Of a stretch of 64,000 nt of DNA, positions 31,878-44,773 are shown in pieces; the stretch's first letter is position 1, and each line of letters starts with the position of its first letter. The notes below the pieces were generated by a model. The model saw only the letters and a program-made list of their open reading frames with translations. It did not search any database and was not told the origin of the DNA. The stretch spans positions 100,336,661 through 100,400,660 of the forward strand of contig CM035428.1 of NCBI GenBank assembly GCA_020310875.1. Reading direction: 5' to 3'. Origin of the DNA: Ceratopteris richardii (taxonomy: Eukaryota; Streptophyta; Polypodiopsida; Polypodiales; Pteridaceae). Position numbers and translations under genes: made by a program.

Positions 31878-34727
31878 ACATATCAAGTCTATGAGGTGTT
31901 CATGAAAAAACATAAAGAAGTGCATTGGGTTTCCAGCCTTAAACTCTTCCACCCTTGTGAGGAAGATACATCCAGACCAAGGTAGCAGAATCATTGGCTC
32001 TACGACACACATACACGAGTACAGAGAGCAGGTAAACACATAAGACTGCATGCTATCCATCCAGAAGGTATCATCTGACAGACATAGGCATTGATTTGGA
32101 GGTTTGGATATGAAGTTGGGGACATTGAGGACACTGCCACATGAGAGTGAAGGTATCAAGGTTTGTTGGGCAATCCCTTCTTGCATTCGGAACTGTTCAA
32201 CACTTGTTCAGACATAAGGAACTACAAGGCCAGCCCTAGGATTATCCTTGCTTCACCGTAGAAAGAGATACTAGAAAGTGGACCTATGACATATTATAGA
32301 CAAAATGGTATCATGAAAGTTAATACATCAAAACAGAAGCTGCGCTAGGCATTTTTTTACTTCAATCAGAATAAATGCTACTGAAAAGCCAATTCGGAAG
32401 TACCGGCATCATGCAAGCCAATGGATGCACACCCTGAAGCATAAACACAACCCATGGACCGCAACCTGATAGATTTCTACTTCAAGCGGCATTGAAAAGT
32501 TGAGGCAATAGAGCACCACCCAAAAAAAGCTCCACATGAGGTTATGAGAGCTCGACTTTGTCATGGAGACTCCCTATCATCTCCACCGAGGCCCCAAAAA
32601 TGCAAACTTCCTTCACAGGCAACAGGTGAAGTGAGGCATGCATGTACGGATGAAGGTCAAACCCGAAAGAGGAGCACAACCCATAGTTTGGAGGAGGCAA
32701 GCGTGAAGGTGCAAAAAATGCTCGACCTGACAAGATTATGGTAACGCAATACCTGTGCATCAAGAAGTGCAATAGCCTGCGGTTCAACCACAAGCCGAAG
32801 GGCATTAAGGCATGCCATAGTAAAACCTGCACCCACAGTATCGATCTGAACATGATACATAAACTGTGCAGATATCATGGAAACATAAAAATGGAGAACG
32901 CGAGTCATATCCTTGAAGAGTATAGAGCCATTGGCTCAACATAATCACAAAATTCTGAGAGAGATGGACAAATGACCTTTATCTATAAGAGAAACTTCGT
33001 CAAGCCAACAGGTTACAAAAGAGAGATGCTTATAGTGCTACAACACCATGAACTTTATCAGGCTCAAATATATCCAATAGAAAGAGCGCACACATATGCT
33101 TTTATCGGACATGCTCAACATCTACATGTGGTACCCAAGAAGTCTTGGATGATAGATGTGAGAGATTCAACCTCAACTGCATGCTTTGAAAATCTCCATG
33201 TGACATTAACAACACAGAGTGGCTCCTTTTAGCAAGCTCAATCGATATGGAGCTTCCTTCATGTTTTCCACCACAGTCATCATAGCCCAACCTCTCGAGG
33301 GAGGAGCTCGCGCGTTTAGGGAGTAATGTTCCATCCGAAGTCATGACCCACAGGCAACTGTTGCAGAATGACAAGCGAGGGATAGCACATACCTGAAAGC
33401 AAGGGGGAGCCAAGGTCGACCCAGAGAGCAGAATGCAAATGTGTAGTCTGTGAGCAAGAAGCTCCACCTTGAGTTTGAGAAGTGAGGGAGGAGAAGCTAC
33501 CAGAGCCCAAAAGTAAAGGTTTCTCAAAATTCAATTCTCTGCAAGGATAGGTTCCTCCAAAAAAGGGGGGCTTCATGAAGAGCTCGACCCTTGCACACAG
33601 AAGGCCAAGAAATTGTGGTAGGGAGGTGAAGTCATTCGAAAGGTACCTGTGATCGAGGGTTAGCAGCATCCTCGCTGCTAATGAGTGAGGTAATAGCCAC
33701 GAGAGGGAAATCATGAGGCGACCATTATACCCAATCCAACACGCCTGGGAAGAAAGGAAGCTCCACGCAACCAACTACAACCTGTCATGCATGCGGATAG
33801 GGAACAAGCAGCTCAACCTAAGAGAGTGAAGGGCCAAGAGGCAGCGCAAAAGGGAAAGTCAACCACACTCATCCTGCCAAGAACATAGAGTGAGCACCTC
33901 AAAGATGTGATGAACGTGGGGTGCGCAACCTCAATCCTACCATGAAAACTCCACAGAGATGGGGGAGCTCGCATAGAGCTCCACCCCTCCAAGGTGAGGA
34001 TGAAAGATGTGGTACCAATGTGTGGGGGAGCTGGGAGATGCTCGACCCCATAAGTAAAAAAAAAATGATAGCGAGGAAAAATACATTTCCTCTCCACCAA
34101 CCCATGTTTAGTACAAGGCCCATGAAGATAGGGAAGAATAACTACCCTCAATTACGCCTGGGAGCCCAAATGGATGGACTCCCCTTACACACGCATCGAG
34201 CCAACAACCCTCAGCGTGTACCCATTCATATTTAAGGAAGGGAGTGCACATTTAAGAATGAATTTTGAATGCCAATCACCTCCAGATTCGTAGTGCATAT
34301 CAAGATATTGGGGCATCCAAAGTTTCATGTAAATTCGTATGAAGAGGGATAACACATAAATTCCATGTTCTACAGAAAGCTTCAATTTTTTTTGTGGTTT
34401 TCAAGAAAATGAAGAGAGAGAAGGGAGCAGAGAGGGTAATACACTAAAACAGAGGTGACAGAGATGGAGAGTGATGCCACTATGAGTGTGTGAGAGTCTT
34501 TATGTATTTGAGAGAGAAAGAGAGAGGAGGGGGTTGGGGGGTGTTTTTGTGCAACAACCAAAATGAACTGAAGCTTCACTACTAAAAAAAAGAAATGGGG
34601 AACTAATGGCCCAAAGGAAGGGTGAAAGTGCCATGCAAGAACTCAAATCCCACGTAATTGAGCAAAAAAATTGCAACACAATACTTTACCACATGTTCTT
34701 GAGCTCTCCAAGTGATGAAAGGCCAAC
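31878..34727 (-). other. Probable leader of an older Ty3 element (Ty3-G)
   Basis: 2.85 kb with no recognisable domain in any frame. It lies between the Ty3-B LTR and a decayed Asp-type PBS. Between about 32530 and 34060 the motif AGCTC(G/C)AC(C) recurs about ten times at irregular spacing (for example 32720, 33450, 33575, 33970, 34035). By position it would be a leader with its own repeat motif. Ty3-B would have inserted into it at about 31878. Moderate to low confidence. Confidence 0.35.
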
Positions 34728-34747
34728 CATCCCTTGCAGCCGCGCCA
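34728..34747 (-). other. Decayed primer-binding site of Ty3-G
   Basis: Matches the Ty3-D site at 15 of 20 positions, and is followed at the right distance by a TGTTG LTR edge. Confidence 0.4.
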
Positions 34748-34753
34748 AAAAAG

Positions 34754-35419
34754 TGTTGAGGTTGTAGCAAGGAAAGACCAAAACCCTCACCACCTTGCAT
34801 GGAAGCAAGAAGGAAAGCTCAAGAGTGACTCTCCTCTCATCCACCCCTACCTCCAACATGTTCAAGCCATTGGCATCAGACGCATGCTATGCCACATGCT
34901 TGAAAACAAGGAGAATAGGGAGTCAAGGATCCTAGTCCATGAGGAAAATACAAGAAAATGCAACTAATCTACTCACACAAAGGAGAGACATGCATAGGCA
35001 CACACACACCACTCTCACACACTCACAAAGACACGATACATGTAAATGTAAATAGTCTTGGAGTAAAAGAGAGCCTTCTTCAATTGATAAGAGGTATTAC
35101 ATGAGAACACATCGACCAAAAGCTCCCCTCTTTACAAAAATGAGCTTCTATATATAGGCTAAGCTCTATTCCCCATGTGTTTCTTTGAAAAGTCAAAAAG
35201 TGGATCTCTCTCTAACTAACATATCTTCTAGGATATTCTAAAATCAAGTTTTGTAACCACCAAATCCCAAGAATATGCATGTGTGGGATTTTCTACATGG
35301 GAATTCCTTAGAAGGGCAAAAAAGGTGAAATATGAAGAGTCTTCTATACTAAGGCATAAAGAAATATTAAAAAGTGTTCTAGGAGAGTGTTCACATGTGA
35401 CACTCAAGTATATACAACA
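34754..35419 (-). repeat. Probable 5' LTR of Ty3-G
   Basis: About 666 bp, similar in size to the Ty3-A LTR (694 bp). It shares a TGTTG-x-x-x-TAG edge, a CA-rich run (about 34993-35030) and a minus-strand TATATATAG at about 35150. Outer end set at ACAACA; not confirmed by a partner LTR. Confidence 0.42.
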
Positions 35420-35489
35420 AGGGTTATTCTTATGGTCTCGGGAGGGTTCCTATGCACCATTTAGGATGTGTGCATACCCTACAACCCAA

Positions 35490-36120
35490 CACATGCAAAT
35501 CATCCTTAAAATCAGCAATATGCTTCTCATGAGGACCAGCGACCAGCATGTCATCAACATGCACAACAATGATCAGAAGGACATCATTAGCACGCTTAAC
35601 ATATAAGGTGCTTTCAGTTGGATTGTTCTCAAAACCACGTGTAATCAGATAGGCATGTATCTTTTCACACCAAGCATGAGGTGCTTGCTTTAAACCATAT
35701 AGTGCTTTAATCTGCACACCTGGTTTTCATGCCCTTTGTGCACGAAGTCATGGGGCTTAAAAACATACACTTCTTCATGAAATTCACCATTCAGAAATGC
35801 TATTTTAATGTCCAATTGATGTATATTCCAACCATGATGAGCTGCAAGTGCACAAATGCAAGGAACAATAGTCATTCGGCAAGTAGGAGCAAAGGTCACC
35901 AAAATCAATGCCTCTTTCCTAAGCATAACCCTTTGCAACAAGCCTAGCCTTATACCTATCAACTGTTCCATCAAGCTTGTATACCCACTGAGTGCCAATG
36001 GCCTTCTTTCCAGGAGGCAAGTCACGTAAAGACGAGGTACCATTTTTCATGATAGCATCATATTCAGATTGCATTGCAGCCATCCAATGTTCAAGATTTT
36101 GTGCTTCATCAAACAAAACA
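35490..36120 (-). pseudogene. Copia-2 reverse transcriptase, truncated
   Basis: WMAAMQSEYDAI and GTQWVYKLDGTVDRYKARLV, then WNIHQLDIKIAFLNGEFHEEVY, ALYGLKQAPHAW and VHVDDMLVAGPH. Broken by frameshifts near 35700 and 35920, and ends abruptly. Confidence 0.82.
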
Positions 36121-37230
36121 GGCTAAGAGACTAGAGCCTCTAGTCTCATCACAGAGACTAGAGGCCTCCATAGCATAGCCATCTGATGTAAAAAAGGCAC
36201 TATGAGAGCCTGAACGAGTATGGTATAATAGAGGTGCATCTAATTTGTTGTCATGCAAAGTCTACACTAGCCATTTTGGCATAGTTTTTGCCTCCCCAAT
36301 ATCAACTCTCTCATCAATAAGTGCATCGTGTAAATCTGCATCAAAAATAGAATGATTTGCATCATCACATGAAACTTGTAAAGGTTGAGAAGTTGCCTCA
36401 TTAGGACCAGCATTAGAATATCCACCTGTAAAAAGAGGCAGCAAAGTATAGTACATGTCTTTGGAGCTAATAGATGTCTTTTTCGTAGATGAAAGTAAAG
36501 GCTAAATAGCATATTCCACAAAAACAACATCATGGCTAACCAAAATGTGTTTAGTCTATGGATGTTATAGATGATAGCCTTTGCTTTCAGAATTGTACCC
36601 ACCAAAAATACATTTTACTGCTTTATCATTGAATTTCTTGTTGTGTTGTTCAAGCACTAATGCATATGCCAGATAACCAAAAACACACAGATGAGCAAAA
36701 GATGGCTTGCGACCATGCCAAGCCTCATATGGAGTGATAGACTACAGTGCTTTAGTGGGACACCTGTTAAGTACATATGCTACACACATGATAGCCTCAA
36801 GCCAAAAACTATGCGGTAAAGTCTAACTCTTGACCATACACCTCGCCATCTCCATGAGTGACATGTTCTTCCATTCAACAAATCCATTTTGTTGAGGTGT
36901 ATACGGCACTGTACACTGATGTTTTATCCCATGTTTAGCCAGAAATGCATTAAAGTCAGAAGACATATATTCCCCCCTTGATCAGAACGGAGGGTGCCCA
37001 TTTTTTACATGTTGACAGATTTTTAGCCAAAACCAAAAACTGTTTGAAGCACATGAACATTTCGGACTTTGCTTTCAATGGATATACCAATGCATACCTA
37101 GAAAAATCATCAACAAAAGTCATGAAGTAAAGATAGTTTCCAAAAGAAGGTGTCTGCATAGGACCACAGACATCACTGTGAACAAGCTGCAATTTTTGAG
37201 TAGCTCAAACTAAACCATCTTTTGGAAAGG
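36121..37230 (-). pseudogene. Copia-2 integrase and integrase-RT linker
   Basis: LVHSDVCGPMQTPSFG and FMTFVDDFSRYALVYPLKAKSE are the integrase core start. Frameshifted remnants of the rest, including a region matching FGCIAF-type ends, follow to about 36600. The linker to RT carries many stops. Confidence 0.75.
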
Positions 37231-37960
37231 AGGAACATTGCATTTTGGCCCAAAATACAGCCTTCACAGACATGTTTTCCGATTGTCTCAAGTTTGGGCA
37301 AAGAGGACACCATTTCAAATTTCTGCAGGTGTAGCAAACTAGCAAAATTGAGATGACCAAAGCATGCATGCCAAGCTTTGCATCTAACGTAGCCTAAGAA
37401 TCATGTACTACACGTGCTGAATCATTCATAGATTTTTCATAGTCTGTGAGCTTATATAGCCCACGACATAAAATGCCAGAAGCAATAATCATGTTGCCAT
37501 TTGACAGATCATGAACTGTACATATGTCATCACCAAATTTCACAACCAAGCTAGTCTTGGCTAATGCAAAAACTGATAATATATTTTTCTTGATCCTTGG
37601 CACAAATAAAGCATCCGACAAAGTGAAAGAACTACCATCTGCAGTAGTCAAAATGATCTTACCAAATCCTATCATAGCATAAGAGGAGTTGTTGGTGCAT
37701 GTGACAGTATTCCCTGTAGGGGCAGGCTCAAGCGAAGTGAAGAAACTGCGCTACAAGGTAATATGTTTGGTTGCCCCACTATCAAAATACCAAACATCTG
37801 AGTCTACTATAGACATACACTGCTCATGAGAAGATGGGTCAAAACTGAAAACAGTAGTAAATGCCCATTCTTCATTCTCCACAAGATTTGCAGACTTTGT
37901 TTTTGATGTAGAGGCCTCTGCAACAGCCATTCCAGCCTCTTTTTTCTTTGCCTCTTTTGC
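37231..37960 (-). pseudogene. Copia-2 protease and pre-integrase region
   Basis: DVWYFDSGATKHIT (DSG intact, about 37780), then IGFGKIILTTADGSSFTL and a GLYKLTDY pre-integrase block. One stop lies just after the DSG block and others after 37400. Confidence 0.75.
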
Positions 37961-38855
37961 AGCCAGTTTTGGACAGTTCTTTATGATATGATCATTTCCT
38001 TTATAGTACTTACAAAAGAATTTCTTCTTTCTGATTTCTTCTCATCTTTGTCTTCCTTCTTCAAATGTGCAACATTTGTAGATTTCTACTTACTAGTAGA
38101 TGAGCTCCATTTACCTTTGCCCTTCTGAATAGCCAGGAAAGCTTGATCTACAACATGCATAATGGACCTGTTCTGCCTAGATTGATCTTCCTCCAATAGA
38201 ATAGAGACCAACTCCTCAAATTTCAAGGCATTTGGATTGCCTTTCATCATCAAACAAAGAGTAGAAGCAAAACTCTGATATGAATCAGGAAGACCATTCA
38301 GAACAGTCTGCACAAGTGAGCTATCTAGTATAACTTCATCAGTAGAAATCAATTGTTCCTTGAAGTCATTGATCTTTGTTAGAAAACTATCCATAGAATC
38401 ACCTTCATTCATATGCTCACTCTCCAACTGTTTTCAGAGGTAAATAACACGAGCCTCATTCCTAGCCTAGTACAATGTGGTAAGTGTATCCCAAGCATCC
38501 TTAGTTATTCTGCAAGAGCAAATGTGAGTAATAATGGCATGTTTGACAGACAAGGCTATCAATGCATGTGCATGAGCATCTCTGCCATCCCAACAAATTC
38601 ACTCTGTAGTAGGTCTAGTAGAAATTGTAGCAGGAACAGGAATCTGAAGAATATTCGCATCTTCAACACCATCTACATCAGCTTCAATACCTGTATTTAT
38701 AGGTGAATAGGCCATTTTTCAACATCATGCACAATGTTCCATAGTCCTTTTGCAACCAATACATGTCGCATCATATAAGCCCACAATGGGTAATTGGTAC
38801 CATCCAACTTATCCTCAACAGCCAACATACAGAATACATCAATACTTTCAGCCAT
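37961..38855 (-). pseudogene. Copia-2 Gag
   Basis: Starts MAESIDVF at 38855, with KLDGTNYPLWAYMM and the UBN2 block INDFKEQLISTDEV, VLNGLPDSYQSF. A damaged CCHC knuckle (CKYYKGNDHIIKNC, second Cys lost) follows. Stops lie near 38715 and 38430. Confidence 0.78.
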
Positions 38856-39193
38856 GGCCACTAACTAAGATACCCTGATGCAGAAAAATGATTGTATCTG
38901 AAAAAGTTGAATAGAACTACCCTGATGAGTTCTGTTAGACCTGTAGCAGACTTCGAGATGCTTATACTGGCAAATCAAAACTTGTATATATCTTTGGCAC
39001 AAAAAGATGAAATAGCCTACACAAGTGCTATGATAGTGCGTTTGAAGGCCAAAACGAGCTCAGATCGCGATTTTGACACCACAAAGTGAAGCATTTTTAA
39101 TCTCCTAATCACCGTGAATACGCTCACCAAATTTTGTGTGATTCTGAGAGTGTGACCAAAGGGGTGTCGATGATGCCCTAGATGAAGCGGCAA

Positions 39194-39208
39194 CCTACTC
39201 TAATACCA
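39194..39208 (-). other. Primer-binding site of Copia-2
   Basis: Minus strand TGGTATTAGAGTAGG, a variant of the initiator-Met PBS, two bases from the LTR edge. Confidence 0.7.
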
Positions 39209-39210
39209 AT

Positions 39211-39540
39211 TGTTGGAGTTAAACGTCTATGGAAGCATGCAAACAGCACAAGGAAAAGAAGAAGCTTGGAGCACAACACATAATACTAAATGTATTACCA
39301 CTAGAATGTACAAAGATAAGTAACCCAGTATGGATATAGGCGTATATACAAGTCAGGCGAAAAAAACCTTCTATAGAGGGAAAAAAAGTGCCACGATGGT
39401 CCTAGTGTGTTCACACACATCACTACCTAAATATATCAATAGCTACATTATATAGTCAAGCAATTGGTTACTTGATATATCTATGTAATACATGACCGGA
39501 CATTCAGTTTGCAATTTCTCAAGTATCCAAGTTCATGTAC
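39211..39540 (-). repeat. 5' LTR of Copia-2, outer end approximate
   Basis: Element-strand end CTCCAACA at 39211 is secure from the PBS. The other end is placed at TGTACATG near 39540 by TG only; no partner LTR exists in the window. A minus-strand TATATA is at about 39349. Confidence 0.5.
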
Positions 39541-41065
39541 AGTCTGTTGAAGATTCAGTGGAAATTAGTTAAGAGATATATTTGCATATATCTGAAGTTT
39601 TGCAAAATTTAAAATTTTTGCAGGTTATCGAACCTTGTACCATTACGACATTGAAGAAGGTGATTGTTGGAAAAAATGTCAAAATATGTCCAAAAATCCT
39701 CAAAATGGAAGCTATGTTATGTCTATCACATAGAACACTTCACAAGGATAAGCCTTGGAAATGTGTCTTATGAGAAAAACTTAACAAATAATGCACTTGG
39801 GTTTGAATCCCGATGCAGTAGCATGCACACTTTTTGAGTGAAGATAGTTTTTCTCACAATATTGATTTTTGATGCAAGAATAAAAAGCTACTGCTATTTT
39901 CAAAAGTTCACGTGTGAAATAGTGTTTTTCTTTACTTTTGGAACTTGGATTTCTTCTGTTTTTGAAAAGCACATCATTGAGGTTTGAAATCCTATATAAG
40001 AACCCCATAGGCTCACTTTGTATCATCACTCAAAGTGTACAACCATCGATGGTGGTCAAGTTCGCTAGGAGGGGAGTTCTTACACTCTTGGAGGTTCATT
40101 CACTAGTTTTTGATTTAGGTTCATCAAGATTAGGTTTTGTTGTAGAACAATTATAAACTATTCTTATTCTCTACATTCTCACATACACACACACACACAC
40201 TTCATATGTCTTAGGAACTTTACATACAATTTCTTGTATCTAGTTCCCTATTTCTTCCTAGATTCAGATATTGTCAGTTTTGTATTAACTACACCCATTG
40301 TAATTTGACATTCATATATAAGATAGTGTAGTTAAGCAGTCAAGATTACCATACACTCTGAGATCATGTGAGGACTCCAGCATCTATCTCGGCTGTCTAT
40401 ATTTCCTATAGTGGTAACACATTTCCTAGAAGAGATTCTCATATGCAACTAGCTAAATGGAGTGGGTTTAGCACTATGGTTCCTCTTTCTTCCTTCTCTA
40501 GAGCACATAATGGGGCACTAAATTTTTGCTCTTCTCTTTGCTTCATTATTGTTGATTGAGAAATCCGACCATAGAGCTACAAATTCTCAGCCAAAATTGT
40601 TCTTAGTTCTTGTCTTGGTTCAATTCTTGAAATTGTTCCAATGTTTGAAACTGGTCCAATTTTTGAAATTGGTCTAACTCTTGGAATTGGTCCAAATTCT
40701 AAAATTGGTCTGATTTTTTAAAATTGTTCTGACTCTTGGAATTGGTCCAATTTTCAAAATTGGTTTAACTTTTGAAATTGATCCCATTTGAGAAATCGGT
40801 CTATTAGGTCCAATTCCAAAATTGGGCTCACTTTATGAATTAGGCCTATCTACAAGATTCAAGTTACCTCAAATATCCATGTCCACGGGGTCTCCTTGTT
40901 TTGGAATCCTTTTGCTTTTTATTGATATTATGTTCACTTGATAGAGGAACTCCCTGGCTACTGCCCACATAGTCCTCCTTAGCTTGTACTTGGTCTCAAT
41001 TTTGGATAGTCCTTCGAGTAGTACTTAGTAGCATCTAGGTAGAGCTTGCATGGAAGTGATCCTTC
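39541..41065. other. No gene recognised
   Basis: AT-rich, with short ORFs only. It holds a CA run at about 40183-40200 and the degenerate repeat described separately. Confidence 0.5.
40621..40826. repeat. Degenerate tandem repeat, unit about 18 bp (TTGAAATTGGTCCAA-like)
   Basis: About eleven imperfect units alternate AATTGGTC and short T-rich segments. No gene association. Confidence 0.75.
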
Positions 41066-42190
41066 TTGGAGAGGACACCGGCTCTAGAAATTCCCATATT
41101 CCCCACACCTATAACACATGATAGGCTTCTTCTTATTAATGGGTTTTCTCTAAGTATTGTTGTTGATTTGAGGAATTATATACATCATTTCTTGTTGATG
41201 CCCTTGGATTTTTTGGTTAAACTGTGTTCCAAGGACCTGAATCCAATTGGTTTGAATTCTCTTAAGGAAATAACAATCTCATGCCTCATAACCAATTTTT
41301 CCAAAGGATTGGCATGTGATCTTCTCTAGATAGTCTTGATTATTATGACATAGTTTATTAGATATTGTACACAGTATGAAAGCTTTTACAAATTTTTGAG
41401 CTTTCAACTCCTACACCTCTCGTCAAAGACGTGCAATATTGCCTTCTCATAAATTCTTTTTTTCTTGGAGCATCTTTTGTAGCTTTAGAGTCTACAATTC
41501 TCTTTGCAAGCTTGCTATACAATCCCAGGGAGAATCTTCTTGACATGCATCATTTGCTTCAAAATGTTGGCATGCTTCCTCAAGCCTTGCAGCAACACCT
41601 TTGAAGTCTTGCAAGAATGCATTTGCTCTCATATAATTCTCTCAATTTTTGTTGAGGTGATTTTGGGAGAGATTTTTCCACCCACTTCTTAACTAAGAAA
41701 TCTCCAAGTCAAGCAAGAAGTTTTGCTGCTAAAGACTTTACTCTAGTCATTAGTTCAAAAAATGATTCTCTTGGAATTACTTGGCTTGAACATATTGGTG
41801 AAAGCTATCCGCAAGGCCTCCCATGTTGTGAAATGTTTGTCAGTGTACTGACTAGACTACTTATCAAAAATCCTCTCCAAGGTAACAGGAAAGAGAGCAA
41901 GAAAGGTGTCTTGTCAATCTTGGAGCCCCCTACTCTTGCACAAGGATAAGAACCTTCACACATGGTCATCTGGGTCCTCATGGGAAGCTCCTTTGAATGT
42001 TGGGAACTTTATGTTAATTATGGATAAAAGAGTTGATAAATCATCACTTTTCCGGTACTCTATCAAGTCTGGTGCTCTACCAAATCTAGTACTCTGGTCA
42101 CCACTATCTTTCTTGTTCTCCACTCTCTTTCTCAACCTCGACTCTCTTTCTTTGCTCGATCACTTTTGGTGGGTCCTCAACTTTAAGTAG
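41066..42190 (-). pseudogene. Relic Ty3/gypsy Gag
   Basis: On the minus strand, in shifting frames: IKFPTFKGASHEDPDDHV, LALFPVTLERIFDKW, TWEALRIAF-N-MFKPSNSKR and, near 41100, CYRCGEYGNF, the first half of a CCHC knuckle. These are in the order of a Ty3 Gag core followed by its knuckle. Numerous stops. It is a different family from Ty3-A to D. No LTR found for it. Confidence 0.6.
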
Positions 42191-42896
42191 TTAATCAAGA
42201 CTAGTTGTCCCACTTACTTCTACTTCAAATAATTTAGTCTTCACAAGTCGCATAGTCTTTGTCTTGGATGAATTTGTGTTTTAGATGAATTTGAGAAATC
42301 AGTCTTTTAGACCTATAGGCATTTACTGTCATTATCATCTTGACTTGTAGCATTATTTGAGTGTATTTTGTATTTCTAGTGGCCTAAATCTTTGAATCTG
42401 AATCTCTATTGATTATAAGTTTGTGGCTTATTATTTGAGCTACTAGAAACACTTTGAATCACTTCAATACAAGCTATATAACTTATGTTATTGGAAAAAC
42501 AATGAGTTACTATCAAAGTGATTACATACCCAATTTGTAGGTCACTCTAAATTTTTCAAGTTTTTACCACAATAAAACTCGAAAACAATTTTTTTTTCAT
42601 TATACAAAGTTTTAAAACACCTTGATCAAGCTTCCTAGTTGGAGTTATGGTCAAAATATTGGCATGCTATCAACATGATGCAAATTCGCAAATTCACCTC
42701 TTTTTCCTTAACCTTCCATTGCAACTCTTTACACCTCATCCTTTAGAAAGCTTCGATACCAATGAAGGCCTTTGTGGGTTGAATAAGAAGATCAAGGAGG
42801 AGATGGAGGGAGAAAGAGGAGAACAAGGGATGCACACAATTGTGTGGAAGACTCAAAACTCACACAACGATCATGTGAAACACTGCTCTATAAAGG

Positions 42897-42983
<87 letters not shown>

Positions 42984-43868
42984 ATTACATGACCCTTGCA
43001 TCCTCAACAAGATCAATCTTAAATTGAAAGCTTAACTGGGACCAATTAGGAACAAGACTTTTGACACGATATTTGTCAACCAAACTCTCCCTCAAATGAG
43101 CACTAGTTTGATTTGAATTTACAACAAACTTTTAGGTGATAATTAATGGGTAGTTAGGCTTAGTTGATAGGAAACCTTGTTGAAAGAATGTTCTTCACTC
43201 CATGCAAGATATTGATATTGAGTGAATTTGGGACGTATTACAAACTCCATATAGCAATTAACTTGCGTGCTTAAGCTATCCCTGAAGTTTTGGAAGTTTT
43301 GTTTCTCTATATTCACCTCATCCTTTTTAGTAACCTATAGCTTGCTGAAAAGTCTTCTAAGTGATTCCTCTAAGTGAACTATGAGAAATATTAGAAACAA
43401 TCCGACATTGTCACGCAATGTTTTGATCTTGGGATGCTCATCCATCATAGTTCTATAGGGAAATTTGTATTCTCCCAAATTTCTAAGATCTCAAGAATAA
43501 ATAAAACTAAAGCTTTATCACTAGTTAATTTCTCAAGTGTGAGGCATCATGTCAAACACATAAAATCTCACTCCATTTACTCTAGATATTAAAACTCATG
43601 TGTGGAAAAGTCCCTAACATACGAAAATAAATCTTAAATGTAAACCTAAATTTCTTAATTATTTTCAAAGTGTGAAATGAATTATCTAATACATCAATAT
43701 GAATTTTAACCTGTCTTATTCCTCATAATTATGTCTTATTCCTCATAATTATGTTACATATCTTAATCCTCATAATTATGAGTTTAACAATGTAGGGTCT
43801 TAGTATGGTCATCCATCTCTATAAGTACAAAATCATTTTTATACAGATAATGAATAAGAAAAATATGG
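42191..43868. other. No gene recognised; contains AT microsatellite
   Basis: AT-rich. TATAAAGG at about 42889 precedes an (AT)n run. Near 43718-43790 the phrase CCTCATAATTATG occurs three times. No coding similarity seen. Confidence 0.5.
42896..42981. repeat. (AT)n microsatellite
   Basis: About 43 nearly pure AT dinucleotides. Confidence 0.98.
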
Positions 43869-43971
43869 TGTTGCAGAGCAGAGAAGCATAAAAGAAGAGC
43901 GCCCCAAAATTTTCAAATTAATGGGCACATTTTTTTCAAGTCTTAGGAAATTCCCTCAAGCCATGTAAATG

Positions 43972-43992
43972 CACTAGAGGAGTCCTCTAGTG
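43972..43992. promoter_or_regulatory. Conserved U3 palindrome in the Ty3-C LTR
   Basis: CACTAGAGGA-G-TCCTCTAGTG: perfect 10-bp arms around one base, about 110 bp upstream of the TATA box, as in Ty3-B. Confidence 0.55.
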
Positions 43993-44101
43993 GCATAATC
44001 CCATCTTGTTGTAAAATATCCCTTGTAAATTAGTAGGAAATTCACTTTTTAGTAATAAAGTGCCGGTCTCTTGTGTTAAAGGACCAAATTTAGGGCACAT
44101 G

Positions 44102-44109
44102 TATATAAG
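44102..44109 (+). promoter_or_regulatory. TATA box in the Ty3-C LTR
   Basis: TATATAAG in a block conserved with the Ty3-B LTR. Confidence 0.6.
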
Positions 44110-44755
44110 TCACTTTGTGACTCTTTGTAGAGACTTTTTGCCATTGTGAAGAAGGAGAACTCTTGAATCTCGAAATTGCCTCTTTCCTGCAGATCTCCAT
44201 CTTCTCTTTGATCTTCTATGTGTGTGTAATGCTTGGGATGTGTGTGTAGCACTGTTGTCTACCCCTCCCCACTGTTTTTGAGCTGCTTTAGTGTGTGTGT
44301 GAGCTTGTAGGAGTTGTGGCGTGAGTGAGGGTGCTTCCCGCCATTCAGTAATTTGGTCATAACTTGAAGCACAATTGTGAAAATCGAGTGAAACCACTTC
44401 CAATAGATGTGTCTCGTTGAGAGCTTCAAAAGGAGTACCCTATTGACTATATTCGGAGCTTGGAGCTAGGAGAAATCCTTGAATTACTGAAAACTGTTAT
44501 AAGTGGTATTGCGGCAGGCACTTCCAGTCTTTCAGTGAGTTAGAGAGGTGAATTAGTCTTTTCTCATACATATCAGCTGAACCACTTCATTCTCCATCAT
44601 GTGTGCACGTGTCCTCATACACTTGGTTAGGTCGTTTAATCGGATTGACATATAAGCGTGTGTCAATTTCCCACTATATGCACTTGTGTTGCAAATGAGG
44701 TTTAGTCTCTTTGGCACAGGTGCTTGAGTCTTCGTGACTTAGGTACACACGTTTT

Positions 44756-44773
44756 TGGCACCGTTGCCAGGGA
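44756..44773 (+). other. Primer-binding site of Ty3-C (Asp type)
   Basis: TGGCACCGTTGCCAGGGA, six bases after the LTR. One or two changes from the Ty3-A site. Confidence 0.82.

Larger units (their letters stand above)
35490..39540 (-). mobile_element. Copia-2: decayed Ty1/copia element lacking its 3' end
   Basis: One LTR (from 39211), a PBS, gag, protease, integrase and RT fragments on the minus strand. RT stops soon after YVDDM-like VHVDDMLVAG, so RNase H, the polypurine tract and 3' LTR are missing. Many stops and frameshifts. It is a different family from Copia-1 and Copia-3. Confidence 0.82.
43869..44749 (+). repeat. 5' LTR of Ty3-C
   Basis: 881 bp, TGTTGCAGAG to GGTACACA, aligned with the Ty3-B LTR in reverse orientation. 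A short minus-strand ORF inside it is not a gene. Confidence 0.85.

Noticed and set aside
32542..34151. Several ORFs of 65-150 codons on both strands
   Set aside because: No recognisable domain, overlap each other on both strands, and GC-rich low-stop composition explains them.
42647..43035. ORFs ending in Tyr-Ile runs
   Set aside because: Produced by the AT microsatellite.
44110..44403. Minus-strand ORF of 97 codons
   Set aside because: Lies inside the Ty3-C LTR and has no counterpart in Ty3-B.
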